A DNA stretch of 64,000 bases from Dechloromonas hortensis (GCF_009469765.1 NZ_SSSQ01000001.1:1-64000); one strand, 5' to 3'. Positions 7,539-20,403 are shown, counted from the first letter of the stretch. Numbers and translations are program-made. The notes: generated by a model from the sequence alone, not told the origin.

Positions 7539-8618
7539 GACCGAGGGCTGGACGTCGCCGTCGTCCTTGCCCAGCCCATCCTCGACCCAGGCCTGCAGCA
7601 GTGTGTAGGTCACAGCCAGGACGACCGGCCCGACGAAAATGCCGATCAAACCAAAGCTCAGCATACCGCCGATGACGCCGGAAAAAATCAGCAGCAAAGG
7701 CAGATCGGCGCCGCGCTTGATCAGCATCGGGCGCAGGATATTGTCGAGACTGCCGACGGCCAGGCTCCAGACGAGCAGAGCTGTCGCCCAACCGTTATCG
7801 CCCGACCAGTACATCCAGCCGACGGCGGGCAGCAATACCAGCGTCGGCCCGATCTGGGCGATGCAAAGCATCAGCATCACAGCCGACAGCAAGGAGGCAA
7901 ACGGCACACCGGCCACGGCCAGGCCAAGGCCGCCGAGCACGGTCTGGACAATGGCGGTGACGCCGACACCAAGCGCCACGCCACGAATCGCCTGTCCGGC
8001 CAGGATGATGGAGTTTTCACCCCGCTCACCAGCCAACCGACGACCAAACCGACGCACCATCCGGGCCGCCGTTTCGCCGCTGGAGTAAAGGATGGCGACG
8101 ATGACGACGACGAGCAGAAACTGGATCAACATGCCGCCGAAGCCACCCACCTGAGCGAGCGCCCACTTTCCGGTATCCGCCGCATAGGGTGCGACCTGGG
8201 TAATGATTTCGCTGGTAGCGCTGGTCGCCAGTTGCGTCCACCCCATCGACAGCTTCTCACCCACCAGGGGCAGCGTGGCCACCCAGGCCGGCGGCAAAGG
8301 CAGGCCATTTTCCGCCAGTGACTTGACCGCTGCGGTCAACTGTTCGGAATGCTCGGAAATGGTACTGATCGCCAGCCACAACGGCAGCACCAGCAGCAAC
8401 AGCATCGCCAGCGTCAACACCGCGACAGCCGGTGCTCGTCGCTGGCCGAAACGACCTTCCAGCGACTGAAGCAGCGGCCAGGTGGCGACGACGACCATCG
8501 TCGCCCACACCGTCGCCGCCAGAAAGGGGCGCAGCACCCACAAGGAGAGGCCGGCCAGCCCGATGATGCAAAAGATGGCCAGCGTCGTTCTGGTCAAGTC
8601 ACGGCGAATTTCGGTCAT
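7494..8618 (-). CDS. AI-2E family membrane permease (PerM/YdiK type)
   Basis: The 374-residue protein has roughly eight hydrophobic segments. It carries the family signature in its C-terminal half (QIGPTLVLLPAVGWMYWSG, then DNILRPMLIKRGADLPLLL and a GLIGIFVGPVVLAV block). Members export small molecules or sodium; an autoinducer-2 role is known for only a few. I chose the ATG at 8618, which has an AGGGGAT site six bases upstream, over an in-frame start at 8642 without one. The C-terminus is hydrophilic and acidic. Confidence 0.88.
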   Translation of the reverse strand: MTEIRRDLTRTTLAIFCIIGLAGLSLWVLRPFLAATVWATMVVVATWPLLQSLEGRFGQRRAPAVAVLTLAMLLLLVLPLWLAISTISEHSEQLTAAVKSLAENGLPLPPAWVATLPLVGEKLSMGWTQLATSATSEIITQVAPYAADTGKWALAQVGGFGGMLIQFLLVVVIVAILYSSGETAARMVRRFGRRLAGERGENSIILAGQAIRGVALGVGVTAIVQTVLGGLGLAVAGVPFASLLSAVMLMLCIAQIGPTLVLLPAVGWMYWSGDNGWATALLVWSLAVGSLDNILRPMLIKRGADLPLLLIFSGVIGGMLSFGLIGIFVGPVVLAVTYTLLQAWVEDGLGKDDGDVQPSVSALAEPDQAEPAAG

Positions 8619-8889
8619 TTCAATCCCCTGGTAGAAGGACATTTAGCTAATCAGGATCAAAGGAGAAGCCCCTGCCGACTGCTCTAATTGCGCAGTAGCC
8701 CCCAGCTGAATTCCTAGCACCGGTGGCTGCGCAATCCGTCGAAACGATTGTAGCGTCAAGCCTGGTCGTCAGCCATGTCGCATTAATATCGAGCGACGCA
8801 TGTAAAGTTTGGTTAAACCAGCGGCAAGCCAAAAACAATGAATCATAAAACTGTAAAATTAATACTGAATAGACGAAAACTAACAAATC

Positions 8890-9105
8890 ATGGATGCATC
8901 TATCTTGACCTTGCTGATCGCCTCGCTGCTTGTCGCCCTGCTCGGCATTGGCATGCTGGTCGCCTTGGTACCCCAGTGCAACCAGCGCAACTGTAGTTCC
9001 AAGTGCCGGAGCAAGGGCTCTGCCTGCCCGGCACGGCACAACGACGAAAATGAAAAGGCCCGCACGGAGCGGGCCTCGAATCAACTGGGTAGTGCAACCG
9101 ACTAG
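8890..9105 (+). CDS. Possible small cysteine-containing membrane protein
   Basis: A 71-codon frame encodes one clear hydrophobic helix (about residues 5-28) followed by a Cys/Lys/Arg-rich stretch with four cysteines within about 17 residues. There is no convincing ribosome site, and the final 20 codons run through the argJ terminator. It may therefore be a real short protein with a wrong end, or chance. AT-rich sequence just upstream could hold a promoter. Function unknown. Confidence 0.35.
   Translation: MDASILTLLIASLLVALLGIGMLVALVPQCNQRNCSSKCRSKGSACPARHNDENEKARTERASNQLGSATD
9046..9076 (-). terminator. Intrinsic terminator of argJ
   Basis: An eight-pair AGGCCCGC/GCGGGCCT stem with a five-base loop is followed on the minus strand by TTTTCATTTT. 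It begins 26 bases after the argJ stop codon. Confidence 0.82.
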
Positions 9106-10328
9106 CTTCTGTAGTCGGCGTTGATCTTCACGTAATCGTAGGAAAAATCACAGGTATAAACGCTGGCTTGCGCAGCGCCCCGACCGAGATCGACGCGGAC
9201 GGTGATTTCCGCCTGCGCCATGACACCGGCGCCATCCTCTTCCTTGTAGGCCGCAGCGCGACCGCCTTTTTCGGCCACCAGCACATCATCCAGCCAGACC
9301 TTGACGCCATCGACATCGAGGTCGGTGATGCCGGCATAGCCGACCGCCGCCAGAATCCGGCCGAGATTCGGGTCGGAGGCGAAGAAGGCGGTCTTGACCA
9401 GCGGCGAGTGGCCGATGGCGTAACCGACCTTGCGGCATTCCTCGACATCCTTGCCGCCTTCGACGGCAACGGTGATGAACTTGGTGGCGCCCTCGCCGTC
9501 ACGGACGATGGCCTGGGCCAGTTCGACAGACACAGCGATGATCGCCGCCTTGACCTCGGCCCAGCCGGCATCGGTTTCCGCAGCAAAGCGGGCACCGGAC
9601 TGACCGGAAGCGATCATCACGAAGGAGTCGTTGGTCGAGGTGTCGCCATCGACGGTAATGCAGTTGAAGGAGGCGTCGGCCGCTTCCTTGACCAGCGCCT
9701 CGAGCAGCGGCTGGGCGATGCCGGCATCGGTGGCGAGAAAGCCGAGCATGGTCGCCATGTTCGGCTTGATCATGCCGGCGCCCTTGGAAACGCCGGAAAT
9801 GGTCACTTTTTTACCGTTGACCGCAAGGGTGCGCGAAGTTGCCTTGGCCACCGTATCGGTGGTCATGATGCCGTGTGCCGCCGCATGCCAGTTGTCGGCC
9901 TTCAGGTCGGCAAAGACGGCCGGCAAGCCGGCCTTGATGCGCTCCACCGGCAGCAATTCGAGAATGACGCCGGTCGAAAACGGCAGCACCTGGTCGGCCG
10001 CGACGCCGAGCAACTCGCCCACCGCCTCGCAGGTCGCCTGCGCCGCCTGCCGACCGGGCTCACCGGTACCGGCATTGGCGATGCCGGTATTGACCACCAG
10101 GGCACGGATTTCCTTGCCCGCCGCCAGATGGTTGCGGCAGAGTTGGACCGGCGCCGCGCAGAAGCGGTTCTGCGTGAACACGCCGGCTACCGTGCAGCCG
10201 GCATCGAGCGCGACCAGCGTTAGGTCGCGGCGGTTTTTCTTGCGGATCTCGGCCTCGGCGACACCGAGGCGAACACCTGCCACCGGAAAGAGTTGATCGG
10301 CAGCAGGGGTAGCGTAATTGACAGGCAT
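9102..10328 (-). CDS. argJ: Bifunctional glutamate N-acetyltransferase / ornithine acetyltransferase
   Basis: The 408-residue protein makes N-acetylglutamate and recycles the acetyl group from N-acetylornithine in arginine synthesis. The self-cleavage and nucleophile site is visible in [17 protein letters not shown], with cleavage expected between Ala192 and the catalytic Thr193. Other family blocks are [12 protein letters not shown] and the oxyanion region FSTGVI. It follows secA on the same strand but is separated by a hairpin that probably ends the secA transcript. Confidence 0.96.
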   Translation of the reverse strand: MPVNYATPAADQLFPVAGVRLGVAEAEIRKKNRRDLTLVALDAGCTVAGVFTQNRFCAAPVQLCRNHLAAGKEIRALVVNTGIANAGTGEPGRQAAQATCEAVGELLGVAADQVLPFSTGVILELLPVERIKAGLPAVFADLKADNWHAAAHGIMTTDTVAKATSRTLAVNGKKVTISGVSKGAGMIKPNMATMLGFLATDAGIAQPLLEALVKEAADASFNCITVDGDTSTNDSFVMIASGQSGARFAAETDAGWAEVKAAIIAVSVELAQAIVRDGEGATKFITVAVEGGKDVEECRKVGYAIGHSPLVKTAFFASDPNLGRILAAVGYAGITDLDVDGVKVWLDDVLVAEKGGRAAAYKEEDGAGVMAQAEITVRVDLGRGAAQASVYTCDFSYDYVKINADYRS

Positions 10329-10335
10329 TCTCTTG

Positions 10336-10370
10336 GCTCCAAAAGCATCAAGGCACCGCTGGGGTGCCTT
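10336..10370 (-). terminator. Probable terminator of secA
   Basis: A perfect AAGGCACC/GGTGCCTT stem with a five-base loop begins six bases past the secA stop. It is followed on the minus strand by GATGCTTTTGG, a short T-run slightly displaced from the stem. Some read-through into argJ is likely. Confidence 0.6.
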
Positions 10371-10376
10371 GGCGGG

Positions 10377-13085
<2,709 letters not shown>

Positions 13086-13302
13086 CGCGATGGAATGTTG
13101 GTTGCGTACAGCCGGAAAGCGACGATTCTAACACGCTGCCCCCAGACGACGAGGGCGACCTAAATCAAGGAGTTATTTGCCGCTCAGGCCAGCCACTTCA
13201 ATCCAAGCAAGCCACCGCTGGATGCGACAAGGCATAATGCGGACCGGAGGCGCCGTGTTGGCATGGCGCAAGACTGGAACAACCTGCACAGAAGCTGCCG
13301 CC

Positions 13303-13737
13303 ATGCACTACGAGCCCGAGTATTTTCTTGACCGCGACGCCGCTGCCGGCCGGGTCATGGCCCACGCCCGGCTCCTGCTCAAGCTCGCCCGCCGCTTCGA
13401 AGCGGTTGCCCCGGCAGCCTTTCGTTATACGGCACACGTCGCCAACTACAAGTCGGGAACCATCGTCATCCACACCGACAACGGCGCGGTTGCCGCCAAA
13501 ATCCGCCAGATGAGCCAGCGCCTGTGCGGCGAGTTATCGAAAAGCGGGGCCGAGTGCATCGTCATGGAAGTCAGGGTGCAGCCGCGCGAAATTCTTCGCC
13601 AGCCTATCGCCTCGACGCTCAAGCCGATTTCGGAAGAGGCCTGCGTAGCGCTGCGGTCGACCACCGAAAAACTGCCAAAAGGACCGCTGCGCGCCGCCCT
13701 CGACCACTTGCTGGAGCGCGCCGCTAAACGGGGATGA
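13303..13737 (+). CDS. dciA: DciA-type (DUF721) replicative helicase loader
   Basis: The protein from the ATG at 13303 has 144 residues. Its first half contains the DUF721 core (AHARLLLKLARRF, then HVANYKSGTIVIHTDNGAVAAKIRQM). DciA is the ancestral partner that assists DnaB helicase loading in bacteria lacking DnaC/DnaI. The start is uncertain: a GGAGG at 13246-13250 favours an in-frame GTG (13255) or TTG (13258), which would add about 15 residues. The gene lies on the opposite strand between lpxC and secA, a neighbourhood in which DUF721 genes are often found. Its end overlaps a small convergent membrane-protein gene by 14 bases. Confidence 0.82.
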   Translation: MHYEPEYFLDRDAAAGRVMAHARLLLKLARRFEAVAPAAFRYTAHVANYKSGTIVIHTDNGAVAAKIRQMSQRLCGELSKSGAECIVMEVRVQPREILRQPIASTLKPISEEACVALRSTTEKLPKGPLRAALDHLLERAAKRG

Positions 13738-13912
13738 CGGCGATGCGCTCGATGATCATCAACGCAAAGACGATCAGGGCAAAGATGATGCCGTAGCGGA
13801 AGAGGCGCCAGGAAAACGCCAGGTAGGCGCGATTGCCGCTAACGACATAAATCAGCAAGCTGGCGCCGATCGCCACCACCAGAATGACTGCCAGCAAGCG
13901 CAGCAGCCACAT
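13724..13912 (-). CDS. Small two-helix membrane protein downstream of lpxC
   Basis: The 62-residue product is almost entirely two hydrophobic helices (about residues 3-25 and 38-60) joined by a short basic loop (GNRAYLAFSWRLFRYG). It starts six bases after the lpxC stop on the same strand, so it is likely the last gene of the division cluster transcript. I do not recognise the family. The clean two-helix hydropathy and tight spacing make it more than chance. Confidence 0.65.
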   Translation of the reverse strand: MWLLRLLAVILVVAIGASLLIYVVSGNRAYLAFSWRLFRYGIIFALIVFALMIIERIAVIPV

Positions 13913-13918
13913 GCAATC

Positions 13919-14833
13919 TTAGGCCGGCTGGTTCAGCCAGCGCGTGACGCCGACCGGGGCATGCTCAGCCTCTTCGAAGCTGGCGAACTCCCAGGATTCC
14001 TGGTGATTCAGCAACTCGCGGGCGAGCAGGTTGTTCAGCGCGTGACCGCCCTTGTGCGAAGAATAGGCGGCAAGCAGGGGATGACCGAGCAGGTAGAGGT
14101 CGCCGATGGCATCGAGAATCTTGTGTTTGACGAACTCGTCGCCATAACGCAGTCCATCCTGGTTTAGCACGCGGAATTCGTCGAGAACGATGGCGTTTTC
14201 CAGACCACCGCCGAGGGCCAGGCCGTTTTCGCGCAGGTATTCGACTTCCTGCATGAAGCCGAAGGTGCGGGCGCGCGCCACTTCACGGGTGTAGGACTGC
14301 TCGGCGAAATCGATTTCGGCTTTTTGCGCCGATTTGTCGATGGCCGGATGATTGAAAACGATGGAGAAACTGAGACGGTAGCCGTCGTAAGGCTCGAAGC
14401 GCGCCCATTTGTCGCCGTCGCGCACTTCGATCGGCTGGGTGACGCGGATGAATTTCTTGGCCGCATTCTGCTCTTCGATGCCAGCGGACTGGATCAGGAA
14501 GACGAACGGGGCAGCCGAGCCGTCGAGGATGGGCACTTCCGGCGCATCCAGATCAACCCAGGCATTGTCGATACCGAGTCCGGCGAAAGCCGACATCAGG
14601 TGCTCGATGGTTCCTACCTTGACCCCCTCTTTTTCCAGGCACGAGCACATCCGGGTATCGCCGACCATGAAGGCCTTGGCGGGGATATCCACCGGTTCCG
14701 GCAGATCAACGCGGCGAAAGACGATGCCGGTATCCGGAGCGGCCGGACGCAGGGTCATATTGACCTTGACGCCACCATGCAGGCCGACGCCTGAGGCGCG
14801 GATAAGGGTCTTGAGCGTGCGTTGCTTTAGCAT
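13919..14833 (-). CDS. lpxC: UDP-3-O-acyl-N-acetylglucosamine deacetylase
   Basis: The 304-residue zinc enzyme catalyses the committed step of lipid A synthesis. Zinc ligands are His78 in GTIEHLMSA, and the histidine and aspartate of [15 protein letters not shown] near residue 235. IVFRRVDL and the LDGSAAPFV block are also family-typical. The ATG at 14833 (MLKQRTLKT) matches known LpxC starts; an upstream extension to 14881 does not. It follows ftsZ, the conserved end of the division cluster, across an 82-base gap containing an inverted repeat. Confidence 0.97.
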   Translation of the reverse strand: MLKQRTLKTLIRASGVGLHGGVKVNMTLRPAAPDTGIVFRRVDLPEPVDIPAKAFMVGDTRMCSCLEKEGVKVGTIEHLMSAFAGLGIDNAWVDLDAPEVPILDGSAAPFVFLIQSAGIEEQNAAKKFIRVTQPIEVRDGDKWARFEPYDGYRLSFSIVFNHPAIDKSAQKAEIDFAEQSYTREVARARTFGFMQEVEYLRENGLALGGGLENAIVLDEFRVLNQDGLRYGDEFVKHKILDAIGDLYLLGHPLLAAYSSHKGGHALNNLLARELLNHQESWEFASFEEAEHAPVGVTRWLNQPA

Positions 14834-14857
14834 GCAAGTGCTTGAATAATTTGGGGA

Positions 14858-14884
14858 GCGGCGCATTGTAACACAATGCACCGC
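14858..14884 (-). repeat. Inverted repeat (hairpin) between ftsZ and lpxC
   Basis: A stem of about twelve pairs with one mismatch (GCATTGT/ACAATGC core extended by GCGG/CCGC) encloses a three-base loop. On the minus strand it is not followed by a T-run, so it is not a standard terminator for ftsZ. It may be a processing site, a partial attenuator or a protein-binding site. Confidence 0.6.
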
Positions 14885-14915
14885 CGCCCTTTTTCAGAGT
14901 GAGCCTTTCTTACAT

Positions 14916-16091
14916 TCAGTCCGCCTGCTTGCGCAGGAAGGCCGGAATGTCGTAACGGTCGACACCGCTGTTGGCCAGCGCTTCGACGGTGACGTTGCGC
15001 TTGCGCACCACGGCCGGGACATCGGCGATCTGGTTGTAGTCGATGGCCGGCCCGTTCGAGAAGGCGACGGCATCATGCGTACCGGTTGCCTGCAGGACCG
15101 GGGTGTTGATGACTTCGAAGGTCTGGCGCTTGGCAACCGCCTGGCCGAGGCCGGTGGCAACCACGGTGACGCGCAGCGCATCGTCCATCAGTTCGTCGTA
15201 CACGGCACCGAAGATGATGTGCGCGTCTTCGGCCGCGAAGGCCTTGACGGTGTTCATCACTTCATTGACTTCCTTCATCTTCAGGCCGCCCTTGGCGGCC
15301 GTAATATTGACCAGCACGCCCTTGGCGCCGGACAGATTGACGCCTTCGAGCAGCGGCGAGGCAACGGCCTGTTCGGCGGCGATGCGGGCGCGGTCGACGC
15401 CGGCGGCAGCAGCAGAACCCATCATGGCGCGGCCCATTTCACCCATCACTGTGCGGACGTCTTCGAAGTCGACGTTGACCAGGCCCGGGTAGGTAATGAT
15501 TTCGGCAATCCCGCCGACGGCATTTTTCAGCACGTCGTCAGCCGCCTTGAAGCAATCGTCGACATCGGCGTCGTCGCCCATGACTTCCATCAGCTTGTCG
15601 TTGAGGATGACGATCAGCGAATCGACGTGCTTGGAGAATTCGGCAATACCGGCTTCGGCAGACTTCATCCGCTTGTTGCCTTCGAAGCTGAACGGCTTGG
15701 TCACCACGCCGACGGTCAGGATGCCCATTTCGCGGGCAATCTCGGCCACCACCGGAGCAGCGCCGGTACCCGTGCCGCCACCCATGCCGGCCGTGATGAA
15801 GGCCATGTGGGCCCCTTCCAGGCTGGCGCGGATTTCGTCGCGATGTTCCTGCGCCGCTTCCTGGCCCTTTTCCGGCTTGGCGCCAGCACCCAGGCCGGTC
15901 TTGCCGAGCGACAGCTTGGAGGCTGCGGCATTGCGGCTGAGCGCCTGGGCATCGGTATTGGCGGCGATGAATTCAACGCCGTTCACACCTTCGCGGATCA
16001 TGTGCTCGATGGCATTGCCACCGGCGCCGCCAACCCCGAACACCTTGATGATCGTGCCCGCCTCTTCGTCTTTCTCGATGATTTCAAACAT
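14916..16091 (-). CDS. ftsZ: Cell division GTPase FtsZ
   Basis: The 391-residue tubulin homologue polymerises into the Z-ring at mid-cell. Visible are the GTP-binding start IKVFGVGGAGGNA, the tubulin signature GGGTGTGAAPVVA, the T7 loop region NVDFEDVRTVM and the C-terminal peptide DIPAFLRKQAD that binds FtsA and ZipA. An AGGAGG site directly precedes the ATG. It lies 35 bases downstream of ftsA. Confidence 0.98.
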   Translation of the reverse strand: MFEIIEKDEEAGTIIKVFGVGGAGGNAIEHMIREGVNGVEFIAANTDAQALSRNAAASKLSLGKTGLGAGAKPEKGQEAAQEHRDEIRASLEGAHMAFITAGMGGGTGTGAAPVVAEIAREMGILTVGVVTKPFSFEGNKRMKSAEAGIAEFSKHVDSLIVILNDKLMEVMGDDADVDDCFKAADDVLKNAVGGIAEIITYPGLVNVDFEDVRTVMGEMGRAMMGSAAAAGVDRARIAAEQAVASPLLEGVNLSGAKGVLVNITAAKGGLKMKEVNEVMNTVKAFAAEDAHIIFGAVYDELMDDALRVTVVATGLGQAVAKRQTFEVINTPVLQATGTHDAVAFSNGPAIDYNQIADVPAVVRKRNVTVEALANSGVDRYDIPAFLRKQAD

Positions 16092-16126
16092 GACTACCTC
16101 CTCTGAAAAAACTGTTCACAAACAAA

Positions 16127-17356
16127 TCAAAAATTCTTGGCAAACCACGACTTCATGCCGTCGAAGACGTCCTTGAAGCCCTGCTTTTCCTGGATCTTCT
16201 GGCCGCGCTTACGCTGCGCCTGAGCTTCGAGCAGCAGGCCGAAAGCGGTCGAAAAACGCGGGCTCTGCACGACGTCGGCCAGGCTGCCGCTGTATTTCGG
16301 GTTGCCCAGGCGAACCGGCATGTGGAAAATTTCCTCGCCCAGTTCGACCATGCCCGGCATCACGCTGGCGCCGCCGGTTAACACGATGCCGGAGGACAAA
16401 ACCTCCTCGAAACCGGCCCGGCGCAGTTCGTTCTGGATCAATTCGTAAAGCTCTTCGACGCGCGGCTGGATGACATCGGCCAGCGCGCGGCGGCTCAGCT
16501 TGCGGCTCGGACGGTCATCGACGCCGGCGACATCCATGTTCTCGGCGGCGTCAGCCAGTTGCGACAGGGCGCAACCGTATTTGCACTTGATATCCTCGGC
16601 CTCGCGGGTCGGCGTACGCAGCGCCATCGCGATGTCGTTGGTAATCTGGTCGCCGGCGATCGGGATCACCGAGGTGTGGCGGATGGCGCCCTGCGTCCAC
16701 ACCGCGATGTCGGTCGTGCCGCCACCGATGTCGATCAGGCAGACGCCTAGATCCTTCTCGTCCTCGGAGAGCACGGCGTAGCTGGAAGCCAGCGGCTGCA
16801 GCACCAGGTCATTGACCTCCAGGCCGCAGCGGCGGACACACTTGACGATGTTTTGGGCCGCCGAGACGGCGCCGGTGACGATGTGCGTCTTGACTTCCAG
16901 ACGCATGCCGCTCATGCCGATCGGCTCGCGAATGCCATCCTGGCCATCGATGACGAATTCCTGGGTGAGGATATGCAGGATTTCCTGGTCAGCCGGAATC
17001 GGCATCGCCTTGGCGGTTTCGATGACGCGCTCGACATCGCTCGGCGTCACTTCCTTGTCCTTGATCGCCACCATGCCGTTCGAGTTGAAGCTCTTGATGT
17101 GGCTGCCGGCGATGCCCGTATAGACATCCTTCACCTTGCAGTCGGCCATCAGCTCGACTTCCTGCACGACACGGCTGATCGTGTGCACCGTTTCCTCGAT
17201 ATTGACCACGACGCCCTTTTTCAGGCCGCGCGAATCCTGCGAGCCCATGCCGATGACGTTCAAATGGCCTTCCTGATTGATCTCGGCGACCAGCGCGACG
17301 ATTTTCGACGTCCCGATGTCCAGCCCGACCACCAGATCCTTGTTATCCCTGCTCAT
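16127..17356 (-). CDS. ftsA: Cell division protein FtsA
   Basis: The 409-residue actin-like ATPase anchors FtsZ filaments to the membrane. The phosphate 1 motif VGLDIGTSKIVALVAE is at the start. The phosphate 2 region reads CLIDIGGGTTDIAVW, and the C-terminal amphipathic membrane helix (DGMKSWFAKNF) is intact. The ATG at 17356 was chosen over an upstream in-frame start at 17404, which would intrude into ftsQ. Confidence 0.97.
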   Translation of the reverse strand: MSRDNKDLVVGLDIGTSKIVALVAEINQEGHLNVIGMGSQDSRGLKKGVVVNIEETVHTISRVVQEVELMADCKVKDVYTGIAGSHIKSFNSNGMVAIKDKEVTPSDVERVIETAKAMPIPADQEILHILTQEFVIDGQDGIREPIGMSGMRLEVKTHIVTGAVSAAQNIVKCVRRCGLEVNDLVLQPLASSYAVLSEDEKDLGVCLIDIGGGTTDIAVWTQGAIRHTSVIPIAGDQITNDIAMALRTPTREAEDIKCKYGCALSQLADAAENMDVAGVDDRPSRKLSRRALADVIQPRVEELYELIQNELRRAGFEEVLSSGIVLTGGASVMPGMVELGEEIFHMPVRLGNPKYSGSLADVVQSPRFSTAFGLLLEAQAQRKRGQKIQEKQGFKDVFDGMKSWFAKNF

Positions 17357-17360
17357 ATGC

Positions 17361-18101
17361 TTACTTTCCCTTCCCCTCGGCCGCTGTACGCACCGCGAAA
17401 CCATTCGGATACCGCAAATCCACCACTGCCGGCCGGACCGCCCGTTTGGCGACCGTTTCCGGATAAACCTCGATAAATCGTTGCAGGCGCACGCCGATCG
17501 GCGACTTCGGCTGCTCGCGCCCCATATCCACCAACATGCCGTTCTCCAGCTTCAACTGCCAAGCCAGACGCGGCGACAGGATGAGCTGCACCGGCTTTTC
17601 GCTGATCACCTTGAAGCTGCCGACCAGTTCGCCATAACGCTTCAGCACCTCGGCGGCCGTCCCCGGTGGCCCGAACAGCAGCGGCAAGGCGGCCAGTTCC
17701 GTTTCGCCGGCCAGCGCCGCAAAAACCTCGCCGTAACTGTTGACCAGTTCGCCCCGAGACTCGCCCCAGCGAGCGACCGGACGATGCTCCTCGACCTTCA
17801 CTTCCAGGCGGGCCGGCCAGATTCGGCGGACTTCCACCTTGCGCACCCAGGGCAGCTTTTCCAGCGCGCCACGCACGGTTTCCAGATTCAGGCTGAAGAA
17901 ATTCCCTTTCAGGGCGGCCGGCAATACCTGCTCGACCTCGCCCCGCCGCGTATGGGCCAGCGGCTCGGCAAAAACCACCTGCTGCACCGGCAACGACGGT
18001 ACGCGCACCAGCCAGACCGCCGCGGCGGCCAGCAACGCGGCCGACGCTGCGAGAATCAGCAGGTCGGCCAGCGCATTCAACAGGTGCGGTTTGTTCCACA
18101 T
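17361..18101 (-). CDS. ftsQ: Cell division protein FtsQ
   Basis: The 246-residue divisome protein has a short cytoplasmic start and one transmembrane helix (about residues 12-32). A periplasmic POTRA domain follows (VVFAEPLAHTRRGEVEQVL... LPWVRKVEVRRIWPARLEVKV), then the beta domain that recruits FtsB and FtsL. It sits between ddl and ftsA, its standard place. An overlapping frame of similar length (17353-18105) is low-complexity shadow. Confidence 0.95.
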   Translation of the reverse strand: MWNKPHLLNALADLLILAASAALLAAAAVWLVRVPSLPVQQVVFAEPLAHTRRGEVEQVLPAALKGNFFSLNLETVRGALEKLPWVRKVEVRRIWPARLEVKVEEHRPVARWGESRGELVNSYGEVFAALAGETELAALPLLFGPPGTAAEVLKRYGELVGSFKVISEKPVQLILSPRLAWQLKLENGMLVDMGREQPKSPIGVRLQRFIEVYPETVAKRAVRPAVVDLRYPNGFAVRTAAEGKGK

Positions 18102-18109
18102 TCATCGAC

Positions 18110-19015
18110 TCAGTCGTTGGCAGCCAGTTCGAGCACCCGACGGACCAGTGTCGGGTAGTCCATGCCGGCTACCCGCGCCGCCATCGGCACCAGCGAGTGA
18201 TCGGTCATGCCGGGCGCCGTATTCACTTCCAGGAAGTAATGATTGCCCTCCTCGTCCATCAGGAAATCGACCCGCCCCCAGCCCCGGCCGCCGAGGATGC
18301 GGAAGGCTTCGAGCGCCCCCTTGCGGATTTCCATCTCCTTGGCTTCCGGCAAACCGCAGGGGCACAGGTAACGGGTATCGTCGCGGTTGTATTTGGCTTC
18401 GTAGTCGTACCACTCGGTGGCCGGCTCGATCTTGATGATCGGCAGCGCTTCGTCGCCCAGAATGCCGACCGTGTATTCGCCGCCCATGACGCCCTTTTCG
18501 GCGATCACCAGCGGGTCGTGGCGGGCCGCTTCGGCGTAGGCCAGATGCAGAGTGTCGTGCGCCTTGACCTTGGTGACGCCGATCGACGAGCCTTCGCGGG
18601 CCGGCTTGACGAACAGAGGCAGGCCGAGTTCTTCCTCGATATCGGCAAAATCGGAATCGGCGGTGAGTAGCGCATATTCCGGAATGGCCAGGCCGGCCGC
18701 CTGCCACATCAGCTTGGTGCGAAACTTGTCCATCGCCAGCGCCGAGGCCAGCACGCCGGAGCCGGTGTAGGGAATGTGCATGACTTCGAGGGCGCCCTGG
18801 ATCGTGCCGTCCTCGCCGTGCCGGCCATGCAGCGCGATGAAGGCACGGTCATAGCCCTTCAGCGCATCGAGCGGCTGCTCGGCCGGATCGAAGGCGTGGG
18901 CATCGATGCCTTGGCCCAGGAGGGCGGCCAGCACGCGGGAACCGCTATTCAGAGAGACTTCGCGCTCGGCGGAGGTGCCACCGAAAAGAACCGCGACTTT
19001 GCCAAAACCGCTCAT
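18110..19015 (-). CDS. ddl: D-alanine--D-alanine ligase
   Basis: The 301-residue ATP-grasp enzyme makes the D-Ala-D-Ala dipeptide used by MurF. Family signatures include [17 protein letters not shown] at the start, [56 protein letters not shown] split across the active site, and the terminal SLVP region. It overlaps murC by four bases (ATGA), so the two are co-translated. Confidence 0.97.
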   Translation of the reverse strand: MSGFGKVAVLFGGTSAEREVSLNSGSRVLAALLGQGIDAHAFDPAEQPLDALKGYDRAFIALHGRHGEDGTIQGALEVMHIPYTGSGVLASALAMDKFRTKLMWQAAGLAIPEYALLTADSDFADIEEELGLPLFVKPAREGSSIGVTKVKAHDTLHLAYAEAARHDPLVIAEKGVMGGEYTVGILGDEALPIIKIEPATEWYDYEAKYNRDDTRYLCPCGLPEAKEMEIRKGALEAFRILGGRGWGRVDFLMDEEGNHYFLEVNTAPGMTDHSLVPMAARVAGMDYPTLVRRVLELAAND

Positions 19016-20403
19016 TGCATATCCACCACTTTGCCGGGCACCGCGCCGATCGAGCCGGCACCCATCGTCAGAACCACGTCGCCATCGCGGGCGACATCCA
19101 TAATCGTTTGCGGCATGGCCGCAATATCCTCGACAAACACCGGTTCGACCTTGCCGCTAACGCGCAGGGCACGGGCCAGCGAGCGGCCGTCGGCGGCCAC
19201 AATCGGCGCTTCGCCGGCGGCGTAGATTTCGGCCAGCAACAACGCGTCGACCGTGGACAACACCTTGACGAAGTCCTCGAAGCAGTCGCGCGTCCGCGTG
19301 TAGCGGTGCGGCTGGAAAGCCAGCACCAGGCGGCGGCCGGGGAAGGCGCCGCGAGCGGCAGCCAAGGTTGCCGCCATTTCGACCGGGTGATGACCGTAGT
19401 CATCGACCAGCGTGAAACTGCCGCCAGTCGGCAAGGCCACTTCGCCATAACGCTGGAAGCGGCGCCCGACCCCCTTGAATTCGGCCAGGGCCTTGATGAT
19501 CGCGGCATCCGGCACCTGTACTTCGGTCGCCACGGCAATCGCTGCCAGGGCGTTGAGCACGTTGTGCATGCCCGGCGTATTCAGCGTAATCGGCAAGCGG
19601 GAAACAGAGCCATTGACGCGGACACAATCGAAGCGCATCTGACCATCGACGGCGACGACGTTTTCCGCATGGAAATTGCAATCCGGGCTCAAGCCGTAGG
19701 TAACGATCTGTTTCGCAACGCGCGGCATAATGGCGCGCACGTTGGGATCGTCGCCACAGAGCACGGCCACGCCGTAGAACGGCAGGCGGTTGAGGAATTC
19801 GACAAAGGCGCCTTTCAGGCGCTCGAAATCGTGGCCGTAGGTTTCCATGTGGTCGGCATCGATATTGGTGACCACCGAAATGACCGGCGACAGGAACAGG
19901 AAGGAGGCATCGGATTCATCGGCCTCGGCCACCAGGAAATCGCCGCTGCCCAGCCGGGCATTCGCCCCGGCGGCATTCAGTCGGCCGCCGATGACGAAAG
20001 TCGGGTCGATGCCGCCTTCAGCCAGAATGCTGGCGACCAGGCTGGTCGTCGTCGTCTTGCCATGCGTGCCGGCGATGGCGATGCCGCGCTTCAGACGCAT
20101 CAACTCGGCCAGCATCTGCGCCCGCGGCACGACCGGAATCTTGCGTTCGCGGGCAGCGACCACTTCAGGATTGTCTTCCTTGACGGCGGTGGAAACGACC
20201 ACTGCCTCTGCACCGGCGGCATGCTCGGCGGCATGGCCGATCATCACCTTGACCCCCTCAGCCTCCAGGCGACGGGTCGTCGCACTGGCTGCGATGTCGG
20301 AACCGCTGACCGTATAGCCCAGGTGGGCTAGCACTTCGGCTATGCCACTCATGCCCGAGCCGCCGACGCCGACGAAGTGGATGTGTTTGACCTTGTGTTT
20401 CAT
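19012..20403 (-). CDS. murC: UDP-N-acetylmuramate--L-alanine ligase
   Basis: The 463-residue cytoplasmic Mur ligase adds L-alanine to UDP-MurNAc. A Rossmann-like start ([17 protein letters not shown]) binds the nucleotide sugar. The ATP loop is [13 protein letters not shown], and the third domain carries [15 protein letters not shown] and [12 protein letters not shown]. It overlaps murG upstream and ddl downstream by four bases each, a coupling chain running through this part of the cluster. Confidence 0.97.
   Translation of the reverse strand: MKHKVKHIHFVGVGGSGMSGIAEVLAHLGYTVSGSDIAASATTRRLEAEGVKVMIGHAAEHAAGAEAVVVSTAVKEDNPEVVAARERKIPVVPRAQMLAELMRLKRGIAIAGTHGKTTTTSLVASILAEGGIDPTFVIGGRLNAAGANARLGSGDFLVAEADESDASFLFLSPVISVVTNIDADHMETYGHDFERLKGAFVEFLNRLPFYGVAVLCGDDPNVRAIMPRVAKQIVTYGLSPDCNFHAENVVAVDGQMRFDCVRVNGSVSRLPITLNTPGMHNVLNALAAIAVATEVQVPDAAIIKALAEFKGVGRRFQRYGEVALPTGGSFTLVDDYGHHPVEMAATLAAARGAFPGRRLVLAFQPHRYTRTRDCFEDFVKVLSTVDALLLAEIYAAGEAPIVAADGRSLARALRVSGKVEPVFVEDIAAMPQTIMDVARDGDVVLTMGAGSIGAVPGKVVDMQ

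Noticed and set aside
17353..18105. 250-codon frame overlapping ftsQ on the same strand
   Set aside because: Low-complexity Ala/Gly/Arg product; the other frame gives a standard FtsQ with membrane helix and POTRA domain.
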